A DNA stretch of 6,145 nucleotides, from NCBI GenBank assembly GCA_004297635.1, contig SCUQ01000299.1, forward strand, positions 1-6,145. The letters run 5' to 3'. The DNA comes from Rhizorhabdus sp. (GTDB taxonomy: Bacteria > Pseudomonadota > Alphaproteobacteria > Sphingomonadales > Sphingomonadaceae). The translations under genes were made by a program, and so were the position numbers. Every line of letters begins with the position of its first letter. The stretch's first letter is position 1. Shown one piece after another: positions 1 to 6,003 of this stretch. The notes beneath the pieces were generated by a model that saw only the letters and a list, made by a program, of their open reading frames with translations, was not told where the DNA came from and did no database searches.

Positions 1-40
1 GCCACAAGCTAGGCTTATGACGTACCGCTCAGGAACATCT

Positions 41-68
41 TTGCAGCGAGGCATGCTCGGCCTATATT
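41..68 (+). promoter_or_regulatory. candidate promoter of cysE
   Basis: TTGCAG at 41-46 and TATATT at 63-68 are separated by 16 bases. The -10 matches the sigma-70 consensus at 5 of 6 positions; the -35 matches only in its first three bases. It lies about 40 bases ahead of the cysE start. The rest of 1-106 shows no gene that I can support; its leftmost part may belong to the control region of a gene outside the window. Confidence 0.3.
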
Positions 69-106
69 GGCCCTTCCCGATGGAGTGGGCCCTGAAGGTG
101 TAGCCT

Positions 107-808
107 ATGTTCGATGGTCTGATTTCCTACCTCGATTCGATCAAGGCACGCGACCCCGCGCCGCGATCGCGCTGGGAGGTTCTGCTCTATCCGGGCGTTC
201 TCGCCTTGGGGCTCCACCGGATCGCGCACTGGCTTTTCCAGGCCGAGCTCTATTTTCTCGCCCGCCTGATCAACCATATCTCGCGGATGCTGACCGCGAT
301 CGATATCCACCCCGGCGCGCAGATCGGCCGCAACTTCTTCATCGACCACGGTTTCGTCGTGATCGGCGAGACGGCAGTGATCGGCAACGACGTCACCATC
401 TACCAGGGCGCGACGCTGGGCGGCACCAACCCGACCAACGGCCAGGGCGGCAAGCGCCACCCCACGATCGGCGACGGCGCGATCATCAGCCTGGGCGCGG
501 CGATCCTGGGCCCGATCATGATCGGTGCCCGCGCGCGCATCGGCGCCAATGCCGTAGTGACCAAGGATGTTGCCGAGGGCCAGGTGATGGTCGGCATTCC
601 GGCCCGGCCGATGCTGGTCGACGCCAAGGAATATCAGAAAGGCTTCGTGCCCTATGGCACGCCCTGCAGCGAGCGGTTCGACCCGCAGACGCAGCAGCTG
701 GAAATCCTGCGCTGCGAGCTCGAAACGTTGCGCGGCAGGATCGGCAAGCTCATCGATGAACGCGATGCCGCCCGGAGCAAGCCTGGCGAGGATCGCGAAA
801 GCGCGTAA
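107..808 (+). CDS. cysE: serine O-acetyltransferase (CysE/EpsC-type)
   Basis: Cytosolic enzyme that transfers acetyl from acetyl-CoA to L-serine, giving O-acetylserine for cysteine synthase. The 233 residues comprise a short helical N-terminus (about 1-64), a left-handed beta-helix of hexapeptide repeats (about 65-185), and a charged, probably coiled-coil tail (about 187-225). The signature is clear: D66 in IDIHPGA and H81 in FIDHG are 15 residues apart, as are the catalytic Asp143/His158 of E. coli CysE, and IGETAVIG and YQGATLGGT follow. The N-terminal helical domain is much shorter than in E. coli CysE (273 residues), so this is the short EpsC-like form. The conserved GKRHPTIG and GIPAR segments are present. 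The ATG is preceded by GAAGG at 94-98, eight bases upstream. The gene is followed after 46 bases by the DUF2794 gene on the same strand. A homoserine or sugar acetyltransferase is less likely given the motif order. Confidence 0.93.
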   Translation: MFDGLISYLDSIKARDPAPRSRWEVLLYPGVLALGLHRIAHWLFQAELYFLARLINHISRMLTAIDIHPGAQIGRNFFIDHGFVVIGETAVIGNDVTIYQGATLGGTNPTNGQGGKRHPTIGDGAIISLGAAILGPIMIGARARIGANAVVTKDVAEGQVMVGIPARPMLVDAKEYQKGFVPYGTPCSERFDPQTQQLEILRCELETLRGRIGKLIDERDAARSKPGEDRESA

Positions 809-854
809 GGTGCCGCCCTCTCGCCATCTTCCCGGCACCAGGACGGCTCCCTGA

Positions 855-1193
855 ATGGGGACGGTATCCCCCTTTCCGGACAAACCCCTGCAGGTGGGGT
901 TCGACCGGATCGAGTTGATGCGCATCCTTGATCTCTACGGCCGCATGGTCGCGGCCGGCCTGTGGCGCGATTATGCGATCGATCTGGGCCGCGACGCCGC
1001 CTGTTTCGCCGCCTTCCGCCGTACCGCCGAACGCCCCGAATATCGCATCGAGAAGCGCCCCGCGCTGCGCAACCGCCAGGGCATGTGGGCGCTGATCGGC
1101 GAAGGCGGCGCGATCCTCAAGCGCGGCCAGGAGCTGGGGCCGGTTCTGGCCCCCGTCGAGCGCCGCCTGATGAAGCTGGTCGTCCTTCGATAA
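855..1193 (+). CDS. DUF2794 family protein, function unknown
   Basis: A 112-residue soluble protein with no signal peptide or membrane segment. I recognise it as DUF2794, a small family widespread in Alphaproteobacteria. Visible family-like blocks are FDRIELMRILDLYGRMVAAG (about 16-35), the LWRDYAIDLG stretch, a central FRRTAERPEYRIEKRP, and QGMWALIGEGGAILKRG near the C-terminus. No enzymatic motif is visible and I cannot name a role. It lies 46 bases downstream of cysE and may be co-transcribed. The Shine-Dalgarno is weak: AGGA at 840-843, 11 bases before the ATG. The last five residues (LVVLR) and the approach to the stop are encoded by an arm of the inverted repeat at 1177-1300, so the extreme C-terminus may be repeat-derived. 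Identity as DUF2794 is confident; function is unknown. Confidence 0.85.
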   Translation: MGTVSPFPDKPLQVGFDRIELMRILDLYGRMVAAGLWRDYAIDLGRDAACFAAFRRTAERPEYRIEKRPALRNRQGMWALIGEGGAILKRGQELGPVLAPVERRLMKLVVLR

Positions 1194-1300
1194 GGTCTTC
1201 GCCTCCGCTCAGCCCTTCCTCGGGGATCGGCGGATCACATCTACCGCTCATCCAGAGGAGCCGCCGAGCCTGTCGAGGGGGCGTCTCGAAGGATCGACCA
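1177..1300. repeat. imperfect inverted repeat spanning the convergent gene ends
   Basis: The left arm at 1177-1190 reads TGGTCGTCCTTCGA. The right arm at 1286-1300, read on the minus strand, gives TGGTCGATCCTTCGA. They match in 14 of 15 positions with a single one-base indel, and the arms are about 95 bases apart. The left arm encodes the last residues of the DUF2794 protein. The right arm encodes part of VVDPSR near the C-terminus of the opposing membrane protein. The CCTTCGA ends resemble short dispersed (REP-like) intergenic repeats that I recall as common in sphingomonad genomes; that resemblance is from memory. No strong terminator hairpin with a T-run is visible in the 54-base gap between the genes. 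Confidence 0.5.
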
Positions 1301-2348
1301 CCGGCAGGCGCAGCGCGATATCCTCCGGCAACAGCCCGACGATGTGCCGGCGCGCCACCGTCCAGAAGGCCGAGAGCAGCAGAAGCGCCGAACCGATGAT
1401 CAGCGCGGTGAGACCGAAGCCGAGGTCAACCGCGCCGCTCTGCTCGATCAGGCTCGACAGCGCATAAAGGACATAGGCCAGGGCCGAGACCATCAGGGCG
1501 CGGCGATCGATCGCCAGCGCTATAATGCCCAGCGCGATATAGATCAGGATGACGAATGCCGCCTTCGCGGGTGCGGCGCTACCGGAAAGCATGCCCATCA
1601 TCGCGAAGATCGGATGGACGATCATCGGCGCCGCGAGCAGATGGAGCCAGAAGGCTACATCCGAGCGGCGGGTGGTGCGGGTGCGATCGCTGATGTCCCA
1701 CCACATCGCCAGCGCGAAGACCGCAAGGCCCGCGATCAGCAGCAGCTTGAACAGATGGCCGCCGATAGCCGGTACCGCCGCCACGACCAGAGCCAGCGAC
1801 AGAGCGGCCATGGCCGCCGTCCCCGCCGCAACGGTGATCGGCACCTGAAAGCGGCGCCAATGCAGCCAGACGCCACCAGCGGTGAGCGCGGCGGCCGTCG
1901 CGACGATCATCGCCACCAGCCGCTCCGGCTGACCGTTATCGACATCGAAGATGGTACCGAGCAGGATCGCGAAACCGGCGAACAACCCGCCGGCAAAGGC
2001 GAGCAGCAGGATGATGCTGGGGAGCGCCATGCGCCGTTCCCGCGTGAAATATTCCGCAAGCCCCCAGGCAGCGGCCGCGATCGCGAAGCCGATGAACGGC
2101 GATGGCCCCGGTTCGGGCGCGAACAGCCGGATCATGTTGCCCAGCCAGCCCATCGCGACCAGCATCAGCACCGCGGCGATCGAGACGAAGATGTCGTTGA
2201 AGCCGGTGAGCAGACGGAAGCTCTCCTCGTCGACCGCAGGGATCGCGCGCGCCACGGCGACATGCGCACGGAAGGCGGCAGCGGCCTCCCGGCTCAGCGC
2301 ACCTGCCTCGACCGCGGCATCGATATCGCTCTCGCTGTACATCGGCAT
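1248..2348 (-). CDS. polytopic membrane protein, function unknown (DUF2157-like layout)
   Basis: A 366-residue inner-membrane protein. A soluble N-terminal segment (about 1-50, rich in Ala and acidic residues) precedes roughly ten hydrophobic segments near 53-76, 84-101, 109-134, 144-163, 168-195, 199-217, 231-250, 262-281, 285-303 and 311-333. A polar loop WWDISDRTRTTRRSDVAFWL (about 216-235) and the following HLLAAPMIVHPIF are the most motif-like parts and look conserved. The overall plan, a short soluble head plus many helices, recalls DUF2157-type proteins, but I do not recognise a specific function. AGGAGA at 2352-2357 lies just before the chosen ATG; the in-frame ATG two codons later (2340-2342) is also possible. 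A near-perfect -10 lies upstream, so the gene probably has its own promoter instead of depending on phoB. The last ~17 residues, from VVDPSR onward, lie in or beyond the inverted-repeat arm and look like a repeat-derived tail. Confidence 0.8.
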   Translation of the reverse strand: MPMYSESDIDAAVEAGALSREAAAAFRAHVAVARAIPAVDEESFRLLTGFNDIFVSIAAVLMLVAMGWLGNMIRLFAPEPGPSPFIGFAIAAAAWGLAEYFTRERRMALPSIILLLAFAGGLFAGFAILLGTIFDVDNGQPERLVAMIVATAAALTAGGVWLHWRRFQVPITVAAGTAAMAALSLALVVAAVPAIGGHLFKLLLIAGLAVFALAMWWDISDRTRTTRRSDVAFWLHLLAAPMIVHPIFAMMGMLSGSAAPAKAAFVILIYIALGIIALAIDRRALMVSALAYVLYALSSLIEQSGAVDLGFGLTALIIGSALLLLSAFWTVARRHIVGLLPEDIALRLPVVDPSRRPLDRLGGSSG

Positions 2349-2351
2349 GTC

Positions 2352-2392
2352 TCTCCTGGGGTTCAGGCGGAGACTATCACTGCTGTATTATA
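2352..2392 (-). promoter_or_regulatory. -10 element and ribosome binding site of the membrane-protein gene
   Basis: On the minus strand a perfect TATAAT (2387-2392) sits in an AT-rich island (about 2371-2407) that contrasts with the GC-rich surroundings. AGGAGA (2352-2357) follows, ahead of the ATG at 2346-2348. No good -35 is found at 16-18 bases: the position at 2410-2415 reads GCTCTC. Transcription would begin near 2380 and give a leader of about 30 bases. Confidence 0.4.
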
Positions 2393-2415
2393 ATAACAAT
2401 ACACTATGGGAGAGC

Positions 2416-3117
2416 TTAGAGAGCACCCTCGCTGTCGAGCGCGTAACCCGCCGAACGCACCGTCCGAATCACGTCCGGCGCATCCTCCAGATTGATCGCC
2501 TTGCGAAGACGGCGAATATGCACGTCGACGGTGCGCGGCTCGATATCGCTGTCGCGTCCCCAGACCGAATCGAGCAGCCGCTCACGCGAGAAGACGCGGC
2601 CGGGATGTTCCAGGAAATGCTTGAGCAGCCGGAATTCGGTCGGGCCCAGATTGATCGGCAATCCGCCGCGGCGAACCCGGTGGCTGGCCGTATCCATTTC
2701 GATATCGGCATAGCTCAGCCGCTCGCCGGCCAGACCGGGGCGCACGCGCCGCAGCACCGCACCGACCCGGGCAACCAGCTCGCGGGGCGAAAAGGGCTTG
2801 GTGACATAGTCGTCGGCGCCGGTCTCGAGGCCGCGGACCCGATCCTCCTCCTCGCCACGCGCCGTCAGCATGATGATCGGCACGTTGGCGGTATCGGGCA
2901 GGCGGCGCAGCCGCCGGCAGACCTCGATCCCCGAGACGCCTTCGATCATCCAGTCGAGCAGGACGAGGTCGGGCGGGGTCTCCCGCGCCAGCAGGATCGC
3001 CTCTTCGCCGTCGCCGGTACGCTCGACCTCGAAATCGTCGCGCTCCAGATGCCAGCTGACCAGTTCGGCGAGGGCCGCATCATCCTCGACCAGAAGCACC
3101 CGGGCGCGAGCCATCAT
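2416..3117 (-). CDS. phoB: phosphate regulon response regulator PhoB
   Basis: OmpR/PhoB-family transcription factor that binds Pho boxes after phosphorylation by PhoR. It has 233 residues, close to the E. coli length. The receiver domain (about 5-125) has acidic pocket D12/D13, phospho-acceptor D55 (LVLLDWMIEG), T85 (IIMLTARGEE) and K107 (YVTKPFSPREL). The C-terminal winged-helix DNA-binding domain (about 135-230) shows LGPTEFRLLKHFLEHPGRVF, the recognition-helix region RTVDVHIRRLRKA, and the wing IRTVRSAGYAL. PhoB is preferred over other OmpR-type regulators because of this sequence and because phoU and phoR lie immediately upstream. The start overlaps the phoU stop (ATGA, 3114-3117), implying translational coupling. 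A second ATG follows directly at 3112-3114 and sits better spaced (7 bases) from the AGGAG Shine-Dalgarno, so the true start may be one codon later. Confidence 0.95.
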   Translation of the reverse strand: MMARARVLLVEDDAALAELVSWHLERDDFEVERTGDGEEAILLARETPPDLVLLDWMIEGVSGIEVCRRLRRLPDTANVPIIMLTARGEEEDRVRGLETGADDYVTKPFSPRELVARVGAVLRRVRPGLAGERLSYADIEMDTASHRVRRGGLPINLGPTEFRLLKHFLEHPGRVFSRERLLDSVWGRDSDIEPRTVDVHIRRLRKAINLEDAPDVIRTVRSAGYALDSEGAL

Positions 3118-3812
3118 CTGTCTCCTGCGAGCGAATCTTCACCCTTTGTCCGCTCGGCCATCTGTTTGCCGGTCGCCGCGAAATAGACCATCTCGGCGAC
3201 ATTGGTCGCATGGTCGCCGATCCGTTCGATATTCTTCGCGATGAAGAGCAGATGGGTGGACGCCGTGATATTGTGGGGGTTTTCCATCATATATGTCAGC
3301 AGCGTGCGGAACAGGCTGTTGTAGAAATCGTCGACCGCCTTGTCCCGGGCCGCCACCGCGACGGCTGCCTCGGCATCGCGCAGGACGAAAGCGTCCAGGA
3401 CGTTGCGGACCATTTCGGTCGCGATCTTGCCCATCGGCGGCAGCACCGCCAGCGCTTCCATGCCGCGGGTTTCCTGCAGCAGCGAAATGCGCTTGGCGAT
3501 ATTCTTGGCATAGTCGCCCATCCGTTCGACCACGCCGGCGATCTTCAATGCCGCCAGCACCTCGCGCAGGTCGTCCGCCATCGGCGCGCGCAGCGCGATC
3601 AGTCGAACCACCTGGCGCTCGACCTCGGCCTCAAGCTCGTCGATCTTGCGATCGCCCTCGACGATCCGGGCCGCGCTTTCGAGGTCGCGGTTGACGAGCG
3701 CTTCGAGCGCTCCGGTGATCGCCGCTTCGGCGCGGCCGCCCATTTCGGAAATCAGCGCACGAAGCTGGCCAAGATCCTCGTCGAACGCCTTGACGGTGTG
3801 ACCCGTTGCCAT
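3114..3812 (-). CDS. phoU: phosphate signalling adaptor PhoU
   Basis: Peripheral cytoplasmic protein that links phosphate transport to PhoR and keeps the Pho regulon off when phosphate is plentiful. It has 232 residues and is all-helical, built as two three-helix repeats. Each repeat carries the metal-cluster motif E-x-x-x-D: E96-R-M-G-D100 followed by YAKNI, and E196-R-I-G-D200 followed by HATNVAE. The N-terminal H-T-x-K-A-F-D-E-D-L segment is also typical. AAGGGA lies about 8 bases before the ATG. It follows phoR by 70 bases and overlaps phoB by 4. A Pho-box-like site overlaps the phoR stop just upstream. The family partner PstB is not encoded in this window, so PhoU must act with a transporter encoded elsewhere. 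Confidence 0.95.
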   Translation of the reverse strand: MATGHTVKAFDEDLGQLRALISEMGGRAEAAITGALEALVNRDLESAARIVEGDRKIDELEAEVERQVVRLIALRAPMADDLREVLAALKIAGVVERMGDYAKNIAKRISLLQETRGMEALAVLPPMGKIATEMVRNVLDAFVLRDAEAAVAVAARDKAVDDFYNSLFRTLLTYMMENPHNITASTHLLFIAKNIERIGDHATNVAEMVYFAATGKQMAERTKGEDSLAGDR

Positions 3813-3873
3813 CGTGTTTTTCCCTTCGGCTCACCGGCCGACACCATCTATGCGCGGCCTATGGGAGGTGGAT

Positions 3874-3891
3874 GTTGCAATATCATGACAG
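3874..3891 (-). promoter_or_regulatory. candidate Pho box upstream of phoU
   Basis: On the minus strand the site reads CTGTCATGATATTGCAAC. The first half is a perfect CTGTCAT; over the 18-base E. coli-type consensus I count 13 matches. The second half (TTGCAAC) is weak. It overlaps the phoR stop codon (3883-3885) and lies 62-79 bases ahead of the phoU start. Ten bases downstream a poor -10 (CATAGG, 3858-3863) is the best available. PhoB binding here is inferred only. Confidence 0.35.
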
Positions 3892-5121
3892 ACTTTCCCG
3901 CGAGATGACGGGAAATGTGACAGTCACGGTGGTGCCGACGCCGACCTTCGATTCGATGTCGAGCGTGGCCCGGTGGCGCTCGGCGATATGCTTGACGATC
4001 GCCAGGCCGAGACCGGTGCCGCCGACCGAGCGGCTACGCCCGGCATCGACCCGGTAGAAGCGCTCCGTCAACCGTGGCAGGTGCTCGGGCGATATGCCCT
4101 CGCCCTGATCGGTGATGCGCAGCCTCACCCGGCCCTGCGCCTGATCGAGCGCGACGCGGATCGGCGTCGCCGGGCGGCCATATTTGATCGCGTTCCCGAT
4201 CAGATTGTGGAGCAGCTGGCCTATCTGCACCCGATCGGCGCGCACCTCGGGAGCGGATTCGATCGCCAGTTCGATGCGGTCGCCGCCTTCGCGCAGCCCC
4301 GAACGGATCACCCCGGCGACCTCTTCGATCACCGGCCCCAGCGCGAGCGGCGTCTGCGGCACCGAGAAGCGGTCGGCCTCGATCCGCGACAGCGAGATCA
4401 GATCGTCGACGAGCTGCTGCATCCGCTTCGCCTCGCCCATCATGATGCCCAGGAAACGCTGGCGAATCGCGGTATCCTCGACCGCGCGGCCCTCGTTCAG
4501 CGTCTCGATGAAGCCGAGGATGGTGGCGAGCGGGGTACGCAGTTCATGGCTGGCATTGGCGACGAAATCGACCCGCATCCGTTCCGCGATCCAGCTGTCG
4601 GTACGATCCCGCAGGGTGACGAGCTTTGCGCCGCCCTCGACATGGCGGACGCTCATCACCCAGCGCCGGTCGGCGTCGCCGAGCCCGGCGATCTCGACCG
4701 GATCACCGGTCTCGCGATCGGAGGCGATCAGGTCGGCGGCCACCGGATGACGCAGCGCGAGACGGTAGTCGCCCTCGACCCGCTCGGCCCCGAACAGCCG
4801 CCGCGCGGCATGATTGGCATAGGTGATACGCTGCCGCTCGATGATCAGCAGGGCATCGTCGACGGCGTCGATGACCTCCTGGGTGCGATCGGGCAGGTCG
4901 ACCACGGGCGCCGGGACCAGGGCCGCCGGTTCCCCGCTCGCGGCGCCCGCGATCCAGGTGAAGAAGGCGGCACCGACGCCGACCACCAGCGACGCCGCGA
5001 GCGGGGCCGCCAGCAGCCAGGCGGCGCCGGCGACCATGGCAAAGGCCAGGACGGCATGCGCCCCCCGCCGGTCGCTCATCGCGCTTTCCTGGCCGGTGCG
5101 CGGCAAGGCTTCATATTTCAT
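3883..5121 (-). CDS. phoR: phosphate regulon sensor histidine kinase PhoR
   Basis: Inner-membrane sensor kinase that phosphorylates PhoB at low phosphate. It has 412 residues from this start. Two closely spaced hydrophobic segments (about 22-39 and 43-59) form a hairpin with almost no periplasmic domain, as usual for PhoR. A PAS-like domain (about 80-172) precedes the H-box FVANASHELRTPL with phospho-acceptor H192. The catalytic domain shows the N-box QLLHNLIGNAIKYG (N310), the G1 box ITDQGEG (D338), the F-box ERFYRVD, and the G2 box GGTGLGLAIVKH (368-378). All key residues are intact. Start choice is open. The ATG at 5121 has GAGG only a few bases away, while the in-frame ATG at 5077-5079 (residue 15) has AGGA at 7 bases and would fit the promoter proposed at 5130-5161, giving 398 residues. 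phoU follows after 70 bases, with no pst genes between. Confidence 0.93.
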   Translation of the reverse strand: MKYEALPRTGQESAMSDRRGAHAVLAFAMVAGAAWLLAAPLAASLVVGVGAAFFTWIAGAASGEPAALVPAPVVDLPDRTQEVIDAVDDALLIIERQRITYANHAARRLFGAERVEGDYRLALRHPVAADLIASDRETGDPVEIAGLGDADRRWVMSVRHVEGGAKLVTLRDRTDSWIAERMRVDFVANASHELRTPLATILGFIETLNEGRAVEDTAIRQRFLGIMMGEAKRMQQLVDDLISLSRIEADRFSVPQTPLALGPVIEEVAGVIRSGLREGGDRIELAIESAPEVRADRVQIGQLLHNLIGNAIKYGRPATPIRVALDQAQGRVRLRITDQGEGISPEHLPRLTERFYRVDAGRSRSVGGTGLGLAIVKHIAERHRATLDIESKVGVGTTVTVTFPVISRESLS

Positions 5122-5129
5122 CCGACCTC

Positions 5130-5161
5130 ATTACAGCCGGATTGTGAAATCTATCGGACAG
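5130..5161 (-). promoter_or_regulatory. candidate Pho box and -10 of phoR
   Basis: On the minus strand 5144-5161 reads CTGTCCGATAGATTTCAC, matching the 18-base E. coli-type Pho box at 13 positions. After 8 bases comes TGTAAT (5130-5135), a 5-of-6 match to TATAAT. This is roughly the arrangement of PhoB-activated promoters, in which the box replaces the -35. Transcription would start near 5123, practically at the ATG at 5121, which favours the internal phoR start at 5079. Inferred by eye, not scored against a matrix. Confidence 0.38.
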
Positions 5162-5247
5162 AAAAGCCAGCGGCGATCAGCCGTGCAGCGGTGCAATCTG
5201 CCCCTCGCCTCCATCGCCGAATGGCGGTAAGACGATTCATCCGCGTT

Positions 5248-5253
5248 GGGGGA
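5248..5253 (+). promoter_or_regulatory. ribosome binding site deciding the start of the Tat-signal gene
   Basis: GGGGGA abuts an ATG at 5253-5255 but stands five bases ahead of a second in-frame ATG at 5259-5261. Only the second has normal Shine-Dalgarno spacing, so the start at 5259 is preferred. No convincing sigma-70 promoter was found in 5122-5247 for this strand. Confidence 0.5.
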
Positions 5254-5258
5254 TGTTT

Positions 5259-5693
5259 ATGCGTAACGAAGATCAGCAGCCGGAAACCGGCACGACCGCC
5301 ATCGAGACGGTCGCGGAAAGCCAGACTTTGCAGAGCCGCCGGGGGCTGCTGCGGATTGCGACGCTCGGCACCGCGGCGGTGGTGACGGTGAAGCCCGGCA
5401 TCGCCAATGCGGCGGTATCGGCGATCACCTGCTCGATCCCGGTGCCCCAGTCGAGCCAGGCCAACAAATGGATCAAGAGCGACGGCAGCGTCGTGAACCC
5501 CAATACGAAAAACAGCTACGATCCACCCAACACCCCGCTCAGCGGCGAGGACGTCAAGAATTCGTTGGCCTATGGCACCCGCTATTCGGGCTATAATCAG
5601 AACGAGACCAACGCCTTCAACAAATATATCCAGAAGCTGACCATGGGTAAGCAGGGCTATACCTGCTATTCCTCGATCCAGAGACAGATCTGA
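5259..5693 (+). CDS. small exported protein with twin-arginine-like signal, candidate substrate of the HPr-rel-A genes
   Basis: I do not recognise a family. The 144 residues begin with a polar stretch (1-25), then SRRGLLRIATLG (26-37), which fits the twin-arginine pattern with R27-R28. A modest hydrophobic core (about 33-44) and a K-P-G-I-A-N-A end follow, with likely cleavage after A51. The mature part (about 93 residues) is rich in Asn, Ser, Thr and Tyr (ten Asn, seven Tyr by my count) and holds two Cys (C58, C136), which could form a disulfide. It has no further membrane segment, sorting motif or catalytic motif. Its DNA is visibly less GC-rich than the neighbours, around 5460-5660. The gene is divergent from phoR. 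The PqqD-like gene follows after 28 bases and the kinase after that, so the three probably share a transcript. Function is unknown; that it is the protein acted on by its neighbours is a positional inference. An alternative start at 5253 adds two residues. Confidence 0.75.
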   Translation: MRNEDQQPETGTTAIETVAESQTLQSRRGLLRIATLGTAAVVTVKPGIANAAVSAITCSIPVPQSSQANKWIKSDGSVVNPNTKNSYDPPNTPLSGEDVKNSLAYGTRYSGYNQNETNAFNKYIQKLTMGKQGYTCYSSIQRQI

Positions 5694-5721
5694 TCGGCCA
5701 GCGATCCGCCACGGCCAGACG

Positions 5722-6003
5722 GTGACGGCACCGATCTATCGCACCGACTATCCCGGTTCCTGCCGCGCCTATGCGATCGACGGGATGACGCTGGTCTTCC
5801 ACCGGCCGTCGGGTGCCACCCATTTCCTCGACCGCCCGGTGCCGGAGATGCTCGACCTGCTCGCCGCCGCGCCAGACGATTCAGCCGGGCTCGCCCGGCG
5901 GCTGTGCGCCAGCCTGGACGTGCCCGATGACGATGAGGCTCATGCGGTGGTCGAAACGCGGCTTGCCGAACTGATCGCCATCGGCCTGGTGCAGACGGCC
6001 TGA
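5722..6003 (+). CDS. HPr-rel-A system PqqD family peptide chaperone
   Basis: A 93-residue protein with the small winged-helix fold of PqqD, which binds leader peptides and presents them to modifying enzymes. The telling segment is MTLVFHRPSGATHFLD (about 23-38), the L-V-x-x-R-x-S-G-x-T-H-x-L pattern of this branch. A leucine-rich helix (MLDLLAAAP) and a C-terminal helix ELIAIGLVQ follow, as in PqqD relatives. It is shorter and more divergent than the PqqD of pyrroloquinoline quinone clusters, and no other pqq gene is present. The start is a GTG with no clear Shine-Dalgarno; no upstream in-frame ATG exists nearby, and the next ATG (about residue 22) would cut into the domain. The gap to the upstream gene is 28 bases, so coupling is plausible. 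Its stop overlaps the kinase start (TGATG). Assignment to the HPr-rel-A type rests on this motif and the adjoining kinase. Confidence 0.82.
   Translation: MTAPIYRTDYPGSCRAYAIDGMTLVFHRPSGATHFLDRPVPEMLDLLAAAPDDSAGLARRLCASLDVPDDDEAHAVVETRLAELIAIGLVQTA

Noticed and set aside
62..925. Minus-strand open frame of 287 codons opposite cysE
   Set aside because: cysE carries its catalytic Asp/His pair and hexapeptide repeats. The antisense product has only shadow composition.
2410..2424. Direct repeat GAGAGC-TTA-GAGAGC around the phoB stop as a terminator
   Set aside because: It is a direct repeat, not an inverted one, so it cannot form a hairpin.
1344..3186. Two long + strand open frames across the membrane-protein gene and phoB
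   Set aside because: Their translations are low-complexity and charged with no domain, while the opposite strand encodes a clear membrane protein and a canonical PhoB.
3862..4057. Shine-Dalgarno-like GGGAGG and ATG at 3872 on the + strand
   Set aside because: The resulting frame lies antisense to the phoR end, encodes no recognisable protein, and the motif is explained by chance in the phoR-phoU gap.
5215..5226. Hairpin CGCC-GAAT-GGCG upstream of the Tat-signal gene
   Set aside because: A four-base-pair stem is expected by chance in this GC-rich DNA, and it has no T-run or conserved riboswitch context.
3973..5385. Long + strand open frame (470 codons) across phoR
   Set aside because: It is antisense to phoR, whose domains are all intact. 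The Arg/Asp/His/Pro-rich translation is typical of a GC-rich shadow frame.
5221..5385. Start at 5221 giving a + strand frame overlapping the Tat-signal gene
   Set aside because: It has no good ribosome site and an Arg-rich shadow translation, and it conflicts with the better-supported gene at 5259.
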